A DNA stretch of 64,000 bases, taken from positions 1,584,817-1,648,816 of the forward strand of contig NZ_CP022463.1 in the NCBI RefSeq assembly GCF_002224485.1, read 5' to 3'. A model generated the notes under the pieces. The model did not search any database, was not told where the DNA came from, and saw only the letters and a list, made by a program, of their open reading frames with translations. The position numbers and the translations under genes were made by a program. Below, piece after piece: positions 19,528 to 29,520 of this stretch. The first letter of the stretch is position 1. Each line of letters begins with the position of its first letter. Source of the DNA: Sinomonas sp. R1AF57 (lineage in GTDB: Bacteria > Actinomycetota > Actinomycetes > Actinomycetales > Micrococcaceae).

Positions 19528-21660
19528 TCAGGCCGCGGTGGCGGCGAGGGAGTCCTTGGCGGCGGCGGTCACGGCCTCCGCGGTGATGCCGAACTCGCGG
19601 AACAGGGTCTTGTAGTCGGCGGACGCGCCGTAGTGCTCGAGGGAGACGGTGCGGCCGGCGTCGCCGACGAACTCACGCCAGCCAAGCGCCAGGCCGGCCT
19701 CGACCGAGACGCGGGCCTTCACGGCGGCGGGGAGCACGGAGTCCTGGTAGGTGGGGTCCTGGGCCTTGAACCACTCCACGCACGGCATGGACACCACGCG
19801 GGCGGCAATGCCATCGGCGGCGAGGGCCTCACGGGCCTGGACGGCGAGCTGGACCTCGGAGCCCGTGGCGATGAGGATCACCTCGGGGTCCACGTCCTTT
19901 CCGTCGCGCTGGGCCTCGGCGAGCACATAGCCGCCGCGGGCGGTGCCTGCGGCATCGGCGAAGCCGCCCTCAGCGCGGTCCCAGACGGGCAGGTTCTGGC
20001 GGGTGAGGACGATCCCGGCGGGGTGGTCCGTGTTCTCCAGGATGGCCTTCCACGCCTGGGCGACCTCGTTCGCGTCGGCGGGGCGCACGACGTCGAGCCC
20101 CGGGATGGCGCGCAGCGACGCGAGCTGCTCCACGGGCTGGTGGGTCGGGCCGTCCTCGCCGAGGCCGATCGAGTCGTGCGTCCACACGTACGTGGACGGG
20201 ATGCCCATCAGGGCCGAGAGGCGGATTGCGGGGCGCTGGTAGTCGGAGAAGATCAGGAACGTGCCGGAGAAGGCACGGGTCTTCCCGCCGAGCGTGATGC
20301 CGTTGACGATGGCGGCGGCGGCGTGCTCGCGGATGCCGAAGTGCAGCACCCGGCCGTACTCGTTGCCCTTCCACGCCCCGGTGGAGCGGGAGGAGGGGAT
20401 GAACGAGGGGGATCCCTCGATCGTGGTGTTGTTCGACTCGGCCAGGTCGGCGGACCCGCCCCAGAGCTCGGGCAGGACCGGGCCGATCGCGTTCAGGACC
20501 TTGCCCGAGGCGGCGCGGGTGGAGACCTCCTTGCCTGCGGGGAACACCGGCAGGGACTTCTCCCAGCCGGCGGGGAGCTGGCGGGCTTCGATCCGCTCCT
20601 GCAGCTTCGCGGCCTCGGGGTTCGCCGCCTTCCAGGCGTCGAAGGACTCCTGCCAGGCGGCCTTGGCGGCCTCGCCGCGCTCGATGGCCCCGCGGGTGTG
20701 CGCCAGGACCTCGGGGTCGACCTCGAAGGACTTCTCCGGGTCGAAGCCCAGGATCTCCTTGAGCGCAGCGACCTCGTCCGCCCCGAGGGCCGAGCCGTGG
20801 ATCTTGCCCGTGTTCTGCTTGGTCGGAGACGGCCAGCCGATGATGGTCCGCAGCGAGATGATCGAGGGGCGCCCGGTCTCGGCCTTGGCCGCCACGAGCG
20901 CGTCCCACAGGCCCTGCACGTCTTCCTTGTACTCGCCCGAGGCGGTCCAGTCGACGCGCTGGGTGTGCCAGCCGTAGGCCTCGTAGCGCTTCAGGACGTC
21001 CTCGGTGAAGGCCACGTCGGTGTCGTCCTCGATGGAGATGTGGTTCTCGTCGTAGATCACCACGAGGTTGCCCAGCTCCTGGTGCCCGGCGAGGGAGGAG
21101 GCCTCCGAGGTCACGCCCTCCTGCAGGTCGCCGTCGGAGGCGATGACCCACACCGTGTGGTCGAACGGCGACTCGCCGGTCGGCGCCTGCGGGTCGTAGA
21201 GGCCCCGCTCGCGGCGCTGCGAGTACGCGAAGCCCACCGAGGAGGCAAGGCCCTGCCCGAGCGGGCCGGTGGTGATCTCCACGCCCTTGGTGTGCCCGTA
21301 CTCCGGGTGGCCCGGGGTGAGCGAGCCCCACGTGCGAAGCGACTCGAGGTCTTCCAGCTCCAGGCCGTACCCGGCCAGGAACAGCTGGATGTACAGCGTG
21401 AGGGAGGAGTGCCCGGGGGAGAGGATGAACCGGTCCCGGCCGATCCACGTGGGATCGGCGGGGTCGTGCCGCATGAGCTTCTGGAACAGCAGGTACGCCG
21501 CGGGGGCGAGGCTCATCGCCGTGCCCGGGTGCCCGTTGCCCACCTTCTGCACCGCGTCCGCAGCCAGCACACGCACTGTGTCCACAGCCTTGCGGTCCAG
21601 ATCCGTCCAGACCAGTTCTTGTACATCCACAGCAGGCACTAAGACCGAGCCCCTCTCCAT
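19528..21660 (-). CDS. tkt: Transketolase
   Basis: This thiamine-diphosphate enzyme (710 residues from this start) transfers two-carbon ketol units. Motifs include [19 protein letters not shown] near the N-terminus, the ThDP signature starting [29 protein letters not shown] and, in the C-terminal domain, [15 protein letters not shown] chose the ATG at 21660; the GTG at 21639 is a real alternative because GAGAGGGG lies 10 nt before it. It is the first gene of the six-gene pentose-phosphate operon and is divergent from ctaB. Confidence 0.96.
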   Translation of the reverse strand: MERGSVLVPAVDVQELVWTDLDRKAVDTVRVLAADAVQKVGNGHPGTAMSLAPAAYLLFQKLMRHDPADPTWIGRDRFILSPGHSSLTLYIQLFLAGYGLELEDLESLRTWGSLTPGHPEYGHTKGVEITTGPLGQGLASSVGFAYSQRRERGLYDPQAPTGESPFDHTVWVIASDGDLQEGVTSEASSLAGHQELGNLVVIYDENHISIEDDTDVAFTEDVLKRYEAYGWHTQRVDWTASGEYKEDVQGLWDALVAAKAETGRPSIISLRTIIGWPSPTKQNTGKIHGSALGADEVAALKEILGFDPEKSFEVDPEVLAHTRGAIERGEAAKAAWQESFDAWKAANPEAAKLQERIEARQLPAGWEKSLPVFPAGKEVSTRAASGKVLNAIGPVLPELWGGSADLAESNNTTIEGSPSFIPSSRSTGAWKGNEYGRVLHFGIREHAAAAIVNGITLGGKTRAFSGTFLIFSDYQRPAIRLSALMGIPSTYVWTHDSIGLGEDGPTHQPVEQLASLRAIPGLDVVRPADANEVAQAWKAILENTDHPAGIVLTRQNLPVWDRAEGGFADAAGTARGGYVLAEAQRDGKDVDPEVILIATGSEVQLAVQAREALAADGIAARVVSMPCVEWFKAQDPTYQDSVLPAAVKARVSVEAGLALGWREFVGDAGRTVSLEHYGASADYKTLFREFGITAEAVTAAAKDSLAATAA

Positions 21661-22059
21661 TGCTGACGGCAAGCAGCCTCCGGCGAGCCCGCGAAAAATG
21701 GTGGGCCTGCGACGCACTGCCAGCCGTTCACCATCGAAACGTTGTCTGCGGACGTCCACGTCCTGGCGGGGGCCGGCAGGACACATGGCATGTAAGGGAC
21801 GTCCAGCTCACATACTAGCCACGAGCTGGGGTCCGACGAGAGGGTGTTCCCGAAATTTGCCGCGATATTCCGCAGTGTGAATCACGCGACCTGCGTGCCG
21901 GCGTGATGCCGCGGAAATCCGCCGGACATGCGGGGCCGGCGCGGAATCGGGGCCAGCACGGCCGCCGGGTATCATGGAGGCGGCCACGTGCGCCTTCGAG
22001 GCCGCGTCACGGCCCGCACCTCAACTGAGTGATACCGAGTAGAACAGAGTCGCGCACCC
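21661..22059. other. Divergent tkt-ctaB intergenic region
   Basis: This 399-nt stretch holds no gene that I can support. It carries a possible tkt -10 box, TAGTAT on the minus strand at 21812-21817, and a possible ctaB -10 box, TATCAT at 21970-21975. A motif ATATTCCGCAG at 21865-21875 is the exact reverse complement of a sequence beside the sufR start. Confidence 0.5.
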
Positions 22060-23004
22060 GTGAGTACAGCAGACGCACCCGTTGCCCAGTCCGGATCAGC
22101 CAAGCTCGGTCTGCGCCGCAAGGTCAAGGCGTACGTCGCCCTCACGAAACCTCGCGTCATCGAGCTCCTCCTCGTCAGCACCCTGCCCACGATGATCTAC
22201 GCCGAGCGGGGGTTCCCGTCGTTCGGCCTCATCCTCGCAACCATGGTGGGCGGCGCGTTCGCGGCGGGCAGCGCTGGCGCCTTCAACTGCTACATCGACC
22301 GCGACATCGACCGGCTCATGCGCCGCACCGTGAACCGGCCGCTCGTCACGGGCGAGGTGACGCCCCGGGAAGCACTGGCGTTCGCGTGGATCCTCGGCAT
22401 CGCCTCACTCGCCATCCTGTGGTTCGGGGCGAATCCGCTCTCCTCGGTGCTCGGGGCCGCTGCGATCTTCTTCTATGTGGTCATCTACTCGCTCGTGCTC
22501 AAGCGCCGCACCGCGCAGAACATCGTCTGGGGCGGTGCCGCGGGCTGCTTCCCCGTGCTCATCGCCTGGGCCGCCGTCACGAACACGGTCGAGTGGCCGG
22601 CGATCATCCTCTTCATGGTCATCTTCCTCTGGACGCCGCCGCACTACTGGCCGCTGTCCATGCGCTACGGCGATGACTACCGCAACGCGAATGTCCCCAT
22701 GCTCGGGGCCATCGCCGGAGCGAAGATCGTGGCCGTCCAGGTGGTCCTCTACGCCTGGGCCATGGTGATCTGCTCGCTGCTGCTGATCCCGCTCGGCCGC
22801 GCCGGCTGGGTGTACACGGTGGCCGCGGTCGCGAGCGGGATCTGGTTCCTGTACGTCTCGCACGCCCTCTACACGCGCACGCAGCGGGAGGAGATCGAGG
22901 ACAAGAAGGCCATGAAGGTCTTCCACGGCTCGATCAGCTACCTCACCGTCCTGTTCCTCGCCCTCGCGGTGGACCCGTTCGTGGGGGCACCGCTCGTCGG
23001 CTGA
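22060..23004 (+). CDS. ctaB: Protohaem IX farnesyltransferase (haem O synthase)
   Basis: This 314-residue polytopic membrane enzyme farnesylates haem B to haem O for the aa3 oxidase. It is a UbiA-family prenyltransferase with the Asp-rich motif [12 protein letters not shown] and the second conserved loop [17 protein letters not shown], then [18 protein letters not shown]. About eight to nine membrane segments can be picked out. It begins with GTG. ctaA, the next step in haem A synthesis, lies opposite it across a shared terminator. Confidence 0.97.
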   Translation: MSTADAPVAQSGSAKLGLRRKVKAYVALTKPRVIELLLVSTLPTMIYAERGFPSFGLILATMVGGAFAAGSAGAFNCYIDRDIDRLMRRTVNRPLVTGEVTPREALAFAWILGIASLAILWFGANPLSSVLGAAAIFFYVVIYSLVLKRRTAQNIVWGGAAGCFPVLIAWAAVTNTVEWPAIILFMVIFLWTPPHYWPLSMRYGDDYRNANVPMLGAIAGAKIVAVQVVLYAWAMVICSLLLIPLGRAGWVYTVAAVASGIWFLYVSHALYTRTQREEIEDKKAMKVFHGSISYLTVLFLALAVDPFVGAPLVG

Positions 23005-23026
23005 CGCCCAACGCGCCAGACGCACC

Positions 23027-23057
23027 AAGGGCCACACCGGATTCCGGTGTGGCCCTT
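23027..23057. terminator. Bidirectional terminator between ctaB and ctaA
   Basis: A perfect 14-bp stem (AAGGGCCACACCGG and its complement) with loop ATT lies between the convergent ctaB and ctaA stops. Confidence 0.8.
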
Positions 23058-23095
23058 CGCGTCTGTGCGCATCCTCGGAACGCGGGCTGCCGATC

Positions 23096-24034
23096 CTAGG
23101 CGCGTGGGCTGTGCTTTGCGATGTCCGCGGTGTTCACTGCCGCTGCGACGAGCAGCGCGGCCACGACCATGTGGGTCCCCACCAGCAGCGGCGGGATGCC
23201 GGTGTAGTACTGCGTGATGCCGAGGACCGTCTGCGCCACGGTGAGCGCCAGCAGCGCGGCGACGCCGTTGCGGTACGCGCCTCGCGCTCGGTACCGGACG
23301 GCCACCCAGATCCCGAACAGCGCGCCGAAGGCCACGAGATAGGCGGGGACCGCGTGGATGTGGGAGAAAAGGTCCCAGTCGAGCCCGTTGCGGGGAGCAT
23401 CGGCGTCGCCCGCGTGGGGGCCCGCACCGGTCACCGCCACACCGAGCACGACGGCGGCGCCCGCTGCCACCGCTGTGGCCGCGGCCGCGGGGAATGCCGA
23501 GCTCGGAAGCGCGGGGTAGGAGCGGTCCATGAAGCGTCCCGTGCGCCCGAACGCGCGGTTCACGAGCAGCATCGCCAGGACGACGAGCGCCATGGAGACG
23601 AGGAAGTGCAGCCCCACGACCCACGGGTTGAGCTGGGTGAGCACGGTGATGCCGCCGATGATCGCCTGCGCGGGGACGCTCGCGAGCAAGCCCACGGCCA
23701 GCCAGAACAGGTCGCGGCGCTCCTTCCGCAGGTTCCAGAGCATGACGAGCATCGCGAGGGCCACCGCTGTGAGGGCGAACGTCAGCAGGCGGTTGCCGAA
23801 CTCGATGACCCCGTGCAGGCCCATCTCGGCGGTCGTGGTGAGCGATTCCGCCGTGCATCGAGGCCACGTGGGGCAGCCCAGGCCGGACGAGGTCAGGCGC
23901 ACGGCGCCGCCGGTGCCGATGAGGACGATCTGCCCGACGAGGGATGCAATCGACAGGGCGCGGATGCGGCGGTCCACCTCGCGCGGAAGCCGCGCCGCGA
24001 AGCGCTTGAGGACGGTCGGGCCAGTGGTGGTCAT
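23096..24034 (-). CDS. ctaA: Haem A synthase (COX15/CtaA family)
   Basis: This 312-residue polytopic membrane protein oxidises the C8 methyl of haem O to make haem A. It has the conserved GGAVRLTSSGLGCPTWPRC segment after the first membrane helix, EFGNRLLTF with a haem-ligand-type His/Arg neighbourhood, and a second half that repeats the four-helix unit (FSHIHAVPAYLVAFG, HMVVAALLVAAAV). The ATG at 24034 is 4 nt after the ABC permease stop, so it is the last gene of the ABC-permease-ctaA unit. Confidence 0.93.
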   Translation of the reverse strand: MTTTGPTVLKRFAARLPREVDRRIRALSIASLVGQIVLIGTGGAVRLTSSGLGCPTWPRCTAESLTTTAEMGLHGVIEFGNRLLTFALTAVALAMLVMLWNLRKERRDLFWLAVGLLASVPAQAIIGGITVLTQLNPWVVGLHFLVSMALVVLAMLLVNRAFGRTGRFMDRSYPALPSSAFPAAAATAVAAGAAVVLGVAVTGAGPHAGDADAPRNGLDWDLFSHIHAVPAYLVAFGALFGIWVAVRYRARGAYRNGVAALLALTVAQTVLGITQYYTGIPPLLVGTHMVVAALLVAAAVNTADIAKHSPRA

Positions 24035-24038
24035 GAGA

Positions 24039-24779
24039 TCAGCTCCATCGGAACCAGCGGGTGGCGGCCGTGCCGACGAGCACGGCCCACAGGGCGAGGA
24101 CCCCGGCGGCGCCGAGGTCGAGGGTGCCGTCGAGGAACGCGCTCCGCAGCGCGTTTCCGAGGGCGCCCGAGGGCAGGAATCCGACAACGGGGGCGAGCGC
24201 GGCCGGGAGACGGGTGGCGGGGAGCACGATCCCGCCGAAGAGGCCGAGGAGGATCCAGACGAGGTTTGTCACGGCGAGGGTCGCCTCGGGACGCGCGGTG
24301 CCGGCGATGAGCAGGCCGAGGGCCGTGAAGGCCGCCGCCCCGAGAGCGAGGAGCGGGACGCCCAGGACGATGCCGGCGGCCGCCGGCTTCCAACCCAGAG
24401 CGAGGGCAGTGCCGCCGATGACGACGGTCTGGACGGCGAGGACCACGAGCACCGCGAGGACCTTGCCCGCGATGAGGCCCCCGCGCCCGAGGGGGGTCGT
24501 GGACAGGAACCTGAGGACTCCGTACCGGCGGTCGAACCCGGTCGCGATGCCCTGCCCGGTGAAGCCGACGCTCATGGTGCACAGCGCGAGCACGCCTGGC
24601 GCCGCGACGTCGACCCGGCTCGGCCCGAGCCCGTCGAGGAAGGGCGTGACGCTCAGGCCGATGAGGGCGATGAGCGGGAGGACGATCATGAGGATGAGCT
24701 GCTCGCCATTGCGCAGCATCGCGACGGTCTCGTAGCGTCCCTGCTGCCAGATCCGGCGGGGGAGGGTCGCGGCCTTCAT
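24039..24779 (-). CDS. ABC-2 type exporter, membrane subunit
   Basis: This 246-residue protein has six predicted membrane helices (for example LILMIVLPLIALIGLSV, VLAVLVVLAVQTVVIGGTALA, LVWILLGLFGGIVLPATRLP) and is the permease for the ATPase encoded just upstream, whose stop it overlaps by 4 nt. Together they form an ABC-2 drug/lipid-type exporter. Its place before ctaA, as in mycobacteria, suggests a link with cytochrome oxidase assembly or haem handling, but the substrate is not known. Confidence 0.88.
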   Translation of the reverse strand: MKAATLPRRIWQQGRYETVAMLRNGEQLILMIVLPLIALIGLSVTPFLDGLGPSRVDVAAPGVLALCTMSVGFTGQGIATGFDRRYGVLRFLSTTPLGRGGLIAGKVLAVLVVLAVQTVVIGGTALALGWKPAAAGIVLGVPLLALGAAAFTALGLLIAGTARPEATLAVTNLVWILLGLFGGIVLPATRLPAALAPVVGFLPSGALGNALRSAFLDGTLDLGAAGVLALWAVLVGTAATRWFRWS

Positions 24780-25768
24780 GCGGCCTCACCCGCGCGCCCG
24801 GCGGCCGCCGCCTCCGACTCGGACTCGGCGGCGATCGCGAGGAACACGTCCTCGAGATTCTGCGCTCCCAGCTCGAGGCTGCGCGGCATGATCCCGCGCC
24901 TCTCCAGCCACGCTGCGAGCGCGAGGAGATCCGCCGGTGCGAGCTCGCCGTCGACCGTGTACTGCCCGGGCGAGCGCTCGGTGACCTCCAGGCCGGGGCG
25001 GCTGCCGAAGGCGTCGGCGAGCGGGAGCGCGGGATCCGAGGCGAGGCTCAGGCGGCGCTGGGCCGGGCCGCGGTGGGCGGCGAGCTCCGCAACGGTGCCG
25101 CTCGCCACGACACGGCCCCGGTCCAGGATGTGGACGACGTCGGCCAGTCGCTCGGCGTCGTCGAGGAGGTGCGTCGTGAGGACCACGCCGAGCCCGTCCC
25201 GGCGCAGCCCGTCGATGAGGTCGACCACCAGCTGCCGGGACTGCGGGTCGAGGCCCGCACTGGGCTCGTCGAGGAAGACCACCTCCGGACGGCCGACCAG
25301 CGCGCAGGCGAGGGCCACGCGCTGCTTCTGGCCGCCGGAGAGACGGCGGATGGTGGTCGAGGCGAAGTCGTCGATGCCGAGGCGTCCGGCGAGCTGGTCA
25401 ACGTCGAGCGGGTCGGTGTACATCCCGGCGACATGGCGCAGGAGCGCCACGGGGCGGGCCGAGGGTGGGAGACCGCCCTCCTGGAGCATGATGCCGACAC
25501 GCGCGCGCAGTTCGGCGCTCGCCGTTTCTGGGTCCTCCCCGAGCAGCCTGACCATTCCGTCCGTGCGGCGCTGGAGGCCCTGGGCGCATTCGAGGGTCGT
25601 GGTCTTCCCCGCGCCGTTGACACCGAGGATCACGGTGATCTCGCCCGCATTCGCTGTGAGGTCGACGCCGGCCAGGACCCTCTTCATCCGCCCGTCGAGG
25701 GATGGGAGTGGGCCGACGTCCTTGACCAGGCCTTCGATCTCGAGGCAGGGGGTACCGGTTCTGAGCAC
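24776..25768 (-). CDS. ABC-2 type exporter, ATP-binding subunit
   Basis: This 330-residue ATPase has Walker A GVNGAGKTTT, the signature LSGGQKQRVALA, Walker B VVFLDEPSAGLD and the switch His in TTHLLDDAERL. A C-terminal extension of about 100 residues, of the type seen in daunorubicin-resistance-like exporters, follows the ATPase domain. The start GTG lies 6 nt after a TAGAAT -10 box with no Shine-Dalgarno. It is the first gene of the ABC-permease-ctaA unit and is divergent from sufR. Confidence 0.9.
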   Translation of the reverse strand: MLRTGTPCLEIEGLVKDVGPLPSLDGRMKRVLAGVDLTANAGEITVILGVNGAGKTTTLECAQGLQRRTDGMVRLLGEDPETASAELRARVGIMLQEGGLPPSARPVALLRHVAGMYTDPLDVDQLAGRLGIDDFASTTIRRLSGGQKQRVALACALVGRPEVVFLDEPSAGLDPQSRQLVVDLIDGLRRDGLGVVLTTHLLDDAERLADVVHILDRGRVVASGTVAELAAHRGPAQRRLSLASDPALPLADAFGSRPGLEVTERSPGQYTVDGELAPADLLALAAWLERRGIMPRSLELGAQNLEDVFLAIAAESESEAAAAGRAGEAA

Positions 25769-25774
25769 CCGTAC

Positions 25775-25780
25775 ATTCTA
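25775..25780 (-). promoter_or_regulatory. -10 box of the ABC exporter operon (leaderless type)
   Basis: TAGAAT on the minus strand is separated by exactly 6 nt (GTACGG) from the GTG start of the ATPase gene. Confidence 0.65.
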
Positions 25781-25879
25781 CGCGGGGTAGTAGGATCGGC
25801 CGGGCGGGCGGTTCCGGGACCAAAGTCCCCTTCCGCGGTTCGCTACCGGCGTGATAAGCCTCTCCTTACTGGAGACCTG

Positions 25880-25914
25880 CGGAATATTAGGCAATGATTG
25901 TGTTGTGTATTCCG
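25880..25914. promoter_or_regulatory. Candidate SufR operator
   Basis: An inverted repeat CGGAATA-N21-TATTCCG spans the region just before and over the sufR start codons. The tract is AT-rich against a GC-rich background. Its position over the presumed transcription start fits autorepression by the sufR product, but the sequence does not match the ACACT-N5-TGTGA element I recall for mycobacterial SufR. Confidence 0.4.
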
Positions 25915-26687
25915 TGACGACGCCGAAGCCTGCGCAGCACGCCGCCGGGCGCCCAGCACCGCGTCCGGCCGATTCCGAGGACCGCACGCGAGACCGCGTC
26001 CTGAGTGCCGTGCTCGAGCACGGCCCTGTCAGCGCCGCCGAGCTCGGCGACATGCTGAACGTGACTCCCGCGGCCGTGCGCCGCCACCTCGACGCGCTCA
26101 CGGAGGCCGGCGTCGTCGAAGTCAAGCGCGTCGCGACCTCAGGGACGGGCGCAGGCCGGCCGGCACGTCGCTACGTCCTTACCTCCCGAGGCCAGTCCAC
26201 CATCGGGGACGACTACCTCGACATTGCCCGCAAGGCCCTCGAACGCCTGGCAGAGGTCGGCGGGCGCAGCGCCGTTGAGGACTTCGCCCACGAGCGGTTC
26301 GCGGCGATGGAGCGGCGCTACCAGCCGCTCGTCGACGCCGCGGGCGACGACGTCGAAGCCCGGTCACGGGCCCTCGCCGAGGCGCTCACTGCCGACGGCT
26401 TCGTGGCTTCGGCCGCGTCGGTCCAGGGGAAGGCGCCCCTGCCCGCGCACCTCGCAAGCGTCCAGCTCTGCCAGGGACACTGTCCCGTCCAGCAGCTGGC
26501 GGCCGAGTTCCCCGTGTTCTGCGACAGCGAGACCGCGGCGTTCTCCCGCCTCCTCGGCGTGGACGTCCGCAGGCTGTCAACGCTCGCCCAAGGCGGGCAC
26601 GTGTGCACCACCCACATACCCACCGGGAGGGCCAAGCTGACGCCGGCCGACCCGGAGACCGCAACCAAGCAGCACGAGAGGCCGTGA
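25905..26687 (+). CDS. sufR: SufR-type Fe-S-sensing transcriptional repressor
   Basis: This 260-residue regulator has an N-terminal winged helix-turn-helix ([43 protein letters not shown], read in parts) and a C-terminal Cys-rich segment with LCQGHCP, FCD and GGHVC that should hold a [4Fe-4S] cluster. Family knowledge is that the holo form represses suf. Two GTG starts are possible, 25905 and 25914; neither has a Shine-Dalgarno, so the mRNA may be leaderless. The stop overlaps the sufB ATG by one base, so regulator and machinery are co-expressed. Confidence 0.9.
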   Translation: MYSVTTPKPAQHAAGRPAPRPADSEDRTRDRVLSAVLEHGPVSAAELGDMLNVTPAAVRRHLDALTEAGVVEVKRVATSGTGAGRPARRYVLTSRGQSTIGDDYLDIARKALERLAEVGGRSAVEDFAHERFAAMERRYQPLVDAAGDDVEARSRALAEALTADGFVASAASVQGKAPLPAHLASVQLCQGHCPVQQLAAEFPVFCDSETAAFSRLLGVDVRRLSTLAQGGHVCTTHIPTGRAKLTPADPETATKQHERP

Positions 26688-28174
26688 TGACGGATCAATT
26701 AGCTGACAACGCCACCGCACGGGCCGTGGGCGCCGACGGCGCCGAGACCACGGTGATCACCGAGATCCTGGAGAAGAACCCGGAGCTCCACGGGATCGGC
26801 ACCTACGAGTACGGCTGGGCCGACAAGACCGACGCCGGCGCCAACGCCAGGCGCGGCCTCGACGAGGACGTGGTCCGCGATATCTCGGCCAAGAAGGACG
26901 AGCCCGAGTGGATGCTCGACCTGCGCCTCAAGGGCCTGAAGTACTTCGACCGGAAGCCGATGCCGCTGTGGGGAGCCGACCTCTCGGGCATCGACTTCGA
27001 CAACATCAAGTACTTCGTGCGCTCCACCGAGAAGCAGGCGCAGTCGTGGGAGGACCTCCCCGAGGACATCCGCACCACGTACGAGAAGCTCGGCATCCCG
27101 GAGGCCGAGCGCGCGCGGCTCGTGGCCGGCGTCGCCGCCCAGTACGAGTCCGAGGTGGTGTACCACCAGATCCGCGAGGACCTCGAGGCCCAGGGCGTGA
27201 TCTTCCTCGACACCGACACCGCGCTCAAGGAGCACCCCGAGTTCTTCCAGGAGTACTTCGGCACGGTCATCCCGGTGGGCGACAACAAGTTCGCCTCGCT
27301 CAACACCGCCGTGTGGTCCGGCGGCTCCTTCGTGTACGTGCCCAAGGGCGTGCACGTCGAGATCCCGCTCCAGGCCTACTTCCGCATCAACACGGAGAAC
27401 ATGGGCCAGTTCGAGCGGACGCTGATCATCGCGGACGAGGACTCCTACGTCCACTACATCGAGGGCTGCACGGCCCCGATCTACACGTCCGACTCGCTGC
27501 ACTCCGCGGTCGTCGAGATCATCGTCAAGAAGGGCGCCCGCGTCCGCTACACGACGATCCAGAACTGGTCGAACAACGTGTACAACCTCGTGACCAAGCG
27601 CGCGATCTGCCACGAGGGCGCCACCATGGAGTGGATCGACGGCAACATCGGCTCCAAGGTCACCATGAAGTACCCGGCCGTCTACCTCGTGGGCGAGCAC
27701 GCCAAGGGCGAGACCCTCTCGATCGCCTTCGCCGGCGAGGGCCAGCACCAGGACACGGGCTCGAAGATGGTGCACATTGCGCCGAACACGAAGTCCTCGA
27801 TCGTGTCCAAGTCCGTGGCCCGTGGCGGCGGGCGCGCGGCGTACCGCGGCCTCGTCCAGGTCCGCGAGGGCGCCAAGCACTCGGCCAACACGGTGCGCTG
27901 CGACGCGCTGCTCGTGGACACCGTCTCGCGCTCCGACACGTACCCGTACATCGACATCCGCGAGGACGACGTCGTGCTCGGCCACGAGGCGACCGTGTCC
28001 CGCGTGTCCGAGGAGCAGCTCTTCTACCTCATGTCCCGCGGCCTGCCGGAGGACGAGGCCATGGCGATGATCGTGCGCGGCTTCATCGAGCCGATCGCGC
28101 GCGAGCTCCCCATGGAGTACGCCCTCGAGCTGAACCGTTTGATCGAACTGCAGATGGAAGGGTCCGTCGGCTGA
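26687..28174 (+). CDS. sufB: Fe-S cluster assembly protein SufB
   Basis: This 495-residue subunit of the SufBCD scaffold builds nascent Fe-S clusters in the cytoplasm. The right-handed beta-helix core is recognisable, with the segment [39 protein letters not shown] and ending [13 protein letters not shown]. The ATG at 26687 directly overlaps the sufR stop (TGATG); the purine tract GAGAGGCCG lies before it. No intein is present, unlike the M. tuberculosis SufB. Confidence 0.97.
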   Translation: MTDQLADNATARAVGADGAETTVITEILEKNPELHGIGTYEYGWADKTDAGANARRGLDEDVVRDISAKKDEPEWMLDLRLKGLKYFDRKPMPLWGADLSGIDFDNIKYFVRSTEKQAQSWEDLPEDIRTTYEKLGIPEAERARLVAGVAAQYESEVVYHQIREDLEAQGVIFLDTDTALKEHPEFFQEYFGTVIPVGDNKFASLNTAVWSGGSFVYVPKGVHVEIPLQAYFRINTENMGQFERTLIIADEDSYVHYIEGCTAPIYTSDSLHSAVVEIIVKKGARVRYTTIQNWSNNVYNLVTKRAICHEGATMEWIDGNIGSKVTMKYPAVYLVGEHAKGETLSIAFAGEGQHQDTGSKMVHIAPNTKSSIVSKSVARGGGRAAYRGLVQVREGAKHSANTVRCDALLVDTVSRSDTYPYIDIREDDVVLGHEATVSRVSEEQLFYLMSRGLPEDEAMAMIVRGFIEPIARELPMEYALELNRLIELQMEGSVG

Positions 28175-28175
28175 T

Positions 28176-29468
28176 ATGGCTGAACTTACCGAAGTGACGA
28201 CCGAAGAGAAGCTCGACGAGAAGGCCCGCATCGGCGCGCCGTCCATCCCCGGGCTGACCGAGGAGGGCGAGACGCTCGCCCCGGCGCAGACCACCGCCTC
28301 GCCTCTGGGCGGCGCCGCCGCCAAGAGCCACTCCCACGGCGGCGGCTACGGCATCCCGGACAGCTCGCGCGCCGGCCGCCTGACGTCGTACCGGCTCGAG
28401 GACTTCCCGGCCATCAAGGGCACCGAGGAGGAGTGGCGCTTCACGCCGCTCAAGCGCCTCGGCGGCCTCCACACGGCGGCGCTCGACGGCGCGGCCCCGG
28501 CAGTCGACGTCACGGGGCCCGAGGCGGTCCGGGTCGAGACGGTCGGCCGCGACGACGCCCGCATCGGCACCGCCGGCATCCCGGAGGACCGCGTCTCCGC
28601 GAACGCGTGGGCCCACTTCTCCGACGCCACCGTCGTGACCGTCCCCGCAGGGGCCGAGCTCGACGAGCACGTCCTCGTCACCGTGACCGGTGCCGGCGCC
28701 GCGGCAGCAGCCCTGCACCTGGTGATCGTCGCCGAGAAGGGTGCCCGCGCCGTCGTCGTGCTCAACCACGTCGGCGAGGCGGTCGTGTCCGAGAACGTCG
28801 AGATCGTCCTCGATGAGGGCGCAGACCTCACCGTGGTGACCCTGCAGGAGTGGACCGACGTCTCGGTCCACGCCTCGAGCCAGCAGGTCAAGGTCGGCCG
28901 CGATGCCCACCTGAAGCACATCAGCGTCAGCCTCGGCGGGTCCGTGGTCCGCGTGACCCCGACGGCGCGCTTCGCCGCTCCGGGCGGCGAGGCCGAGCTC
29001 TTCGGCCTCTACTTCGCCGACGCCGGGCAGCACCTCGAGCACCGCACCTTCGTGGACCACGCCCAGCCCAACTGCGTCTCCAACGTCCTCTACAAGGGTG
29101 CCCTCCAGGGCAAGGACGCGCGCACGGTGTGGGTTGGCGACGTGCTGATCCAGAAGCAGGCCGAGGGCACGGACAGCTACGAGAAGAACCAGAACCTCGT
29201 CCTGACCGACGGCTGCCGCGCAGACTCGGTGCCGAACCTCGAGATCGAGACCGGACTTATCGAAGGGGCAGGCCACGCGAGTGCGACCGGCCGCTTCGAC
29301 GACGAGCACCTCTTCTACCTGATGGCACGTGGCATCCCCGAGGATGTGGCCCGGCGGCTGGTCGTGCGCGGCTTCCTGAACGAGGTCATCCAGAAGATCG
29401 GCGTCCCGTCCATCGAAGAGCACCTCACCGAGGCGGTCGAGCGCGAGCTCGAAGCCAGCGAGTACTGA
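28176..29468 (+). CDS. sufD: Fe-S cluster assembly protein SufD
   Basis: This 430-residue SufB paralogue completes the SufBC2D complex and helps with iron entry. The N-terminal 90 residues are variable; the beta-helix core follows with VDHAQPNCVSNVLYKGALQG and the C-terminal DDEHLFYLMARGIPEDVARRL. It starts one base after sufB ends. SufC follows after 52 nt. Confidence 0.96.
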   Translation: MAELTEVTTEEKLDEKARIGAPSIPGLTEEGETLAPAQTTASPLGGAAAKSHSHGGGYGIPDSSRAGRLTSYRLEDFPAIKGTEEEWRFTPLKRLGGLHTAALDGAAPAVDVTGPEAVRVETVGRDDARIGTAGIPEDRVSANAWAHFSDATVVTVPAGAELDEHVLVTVTGAGAAAAALHLVIVAEKGARAVVVLNHVGEAVVSENVEIVLDEGADLTVVTLQEWTDVSVHASSQQVKVGRDAHLKHISVSLGGSVVRVTPTARFAAPGGEAELFGLYFADAGQHLEHRTFVDHAQPNCVSNVLYKGALQGKDARTVWVGDVLIQKQAEGTDSYEKNQNLVLTDGCRADSVPNLEIETGLIEGAGHASATGRFDDEHLFYLMARGIPEDVARRLVVRGFLNEVIQKIGVPSIEEHLTEAVERELEASEY

Positions 29469-29520
29469 CCCTCACCTTTTCGGCTAGCCCGGGCCGACCG
29501 GGCACAAGGAGAACACACAT

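Noticed and set aside
18541-21642. 1033-codon open frame on the plus strand opposite tal and tkt
   Set aside because: It is a high-GC antisense shadow with biased composition; tal and tkt on the other strand have clear family motifs.
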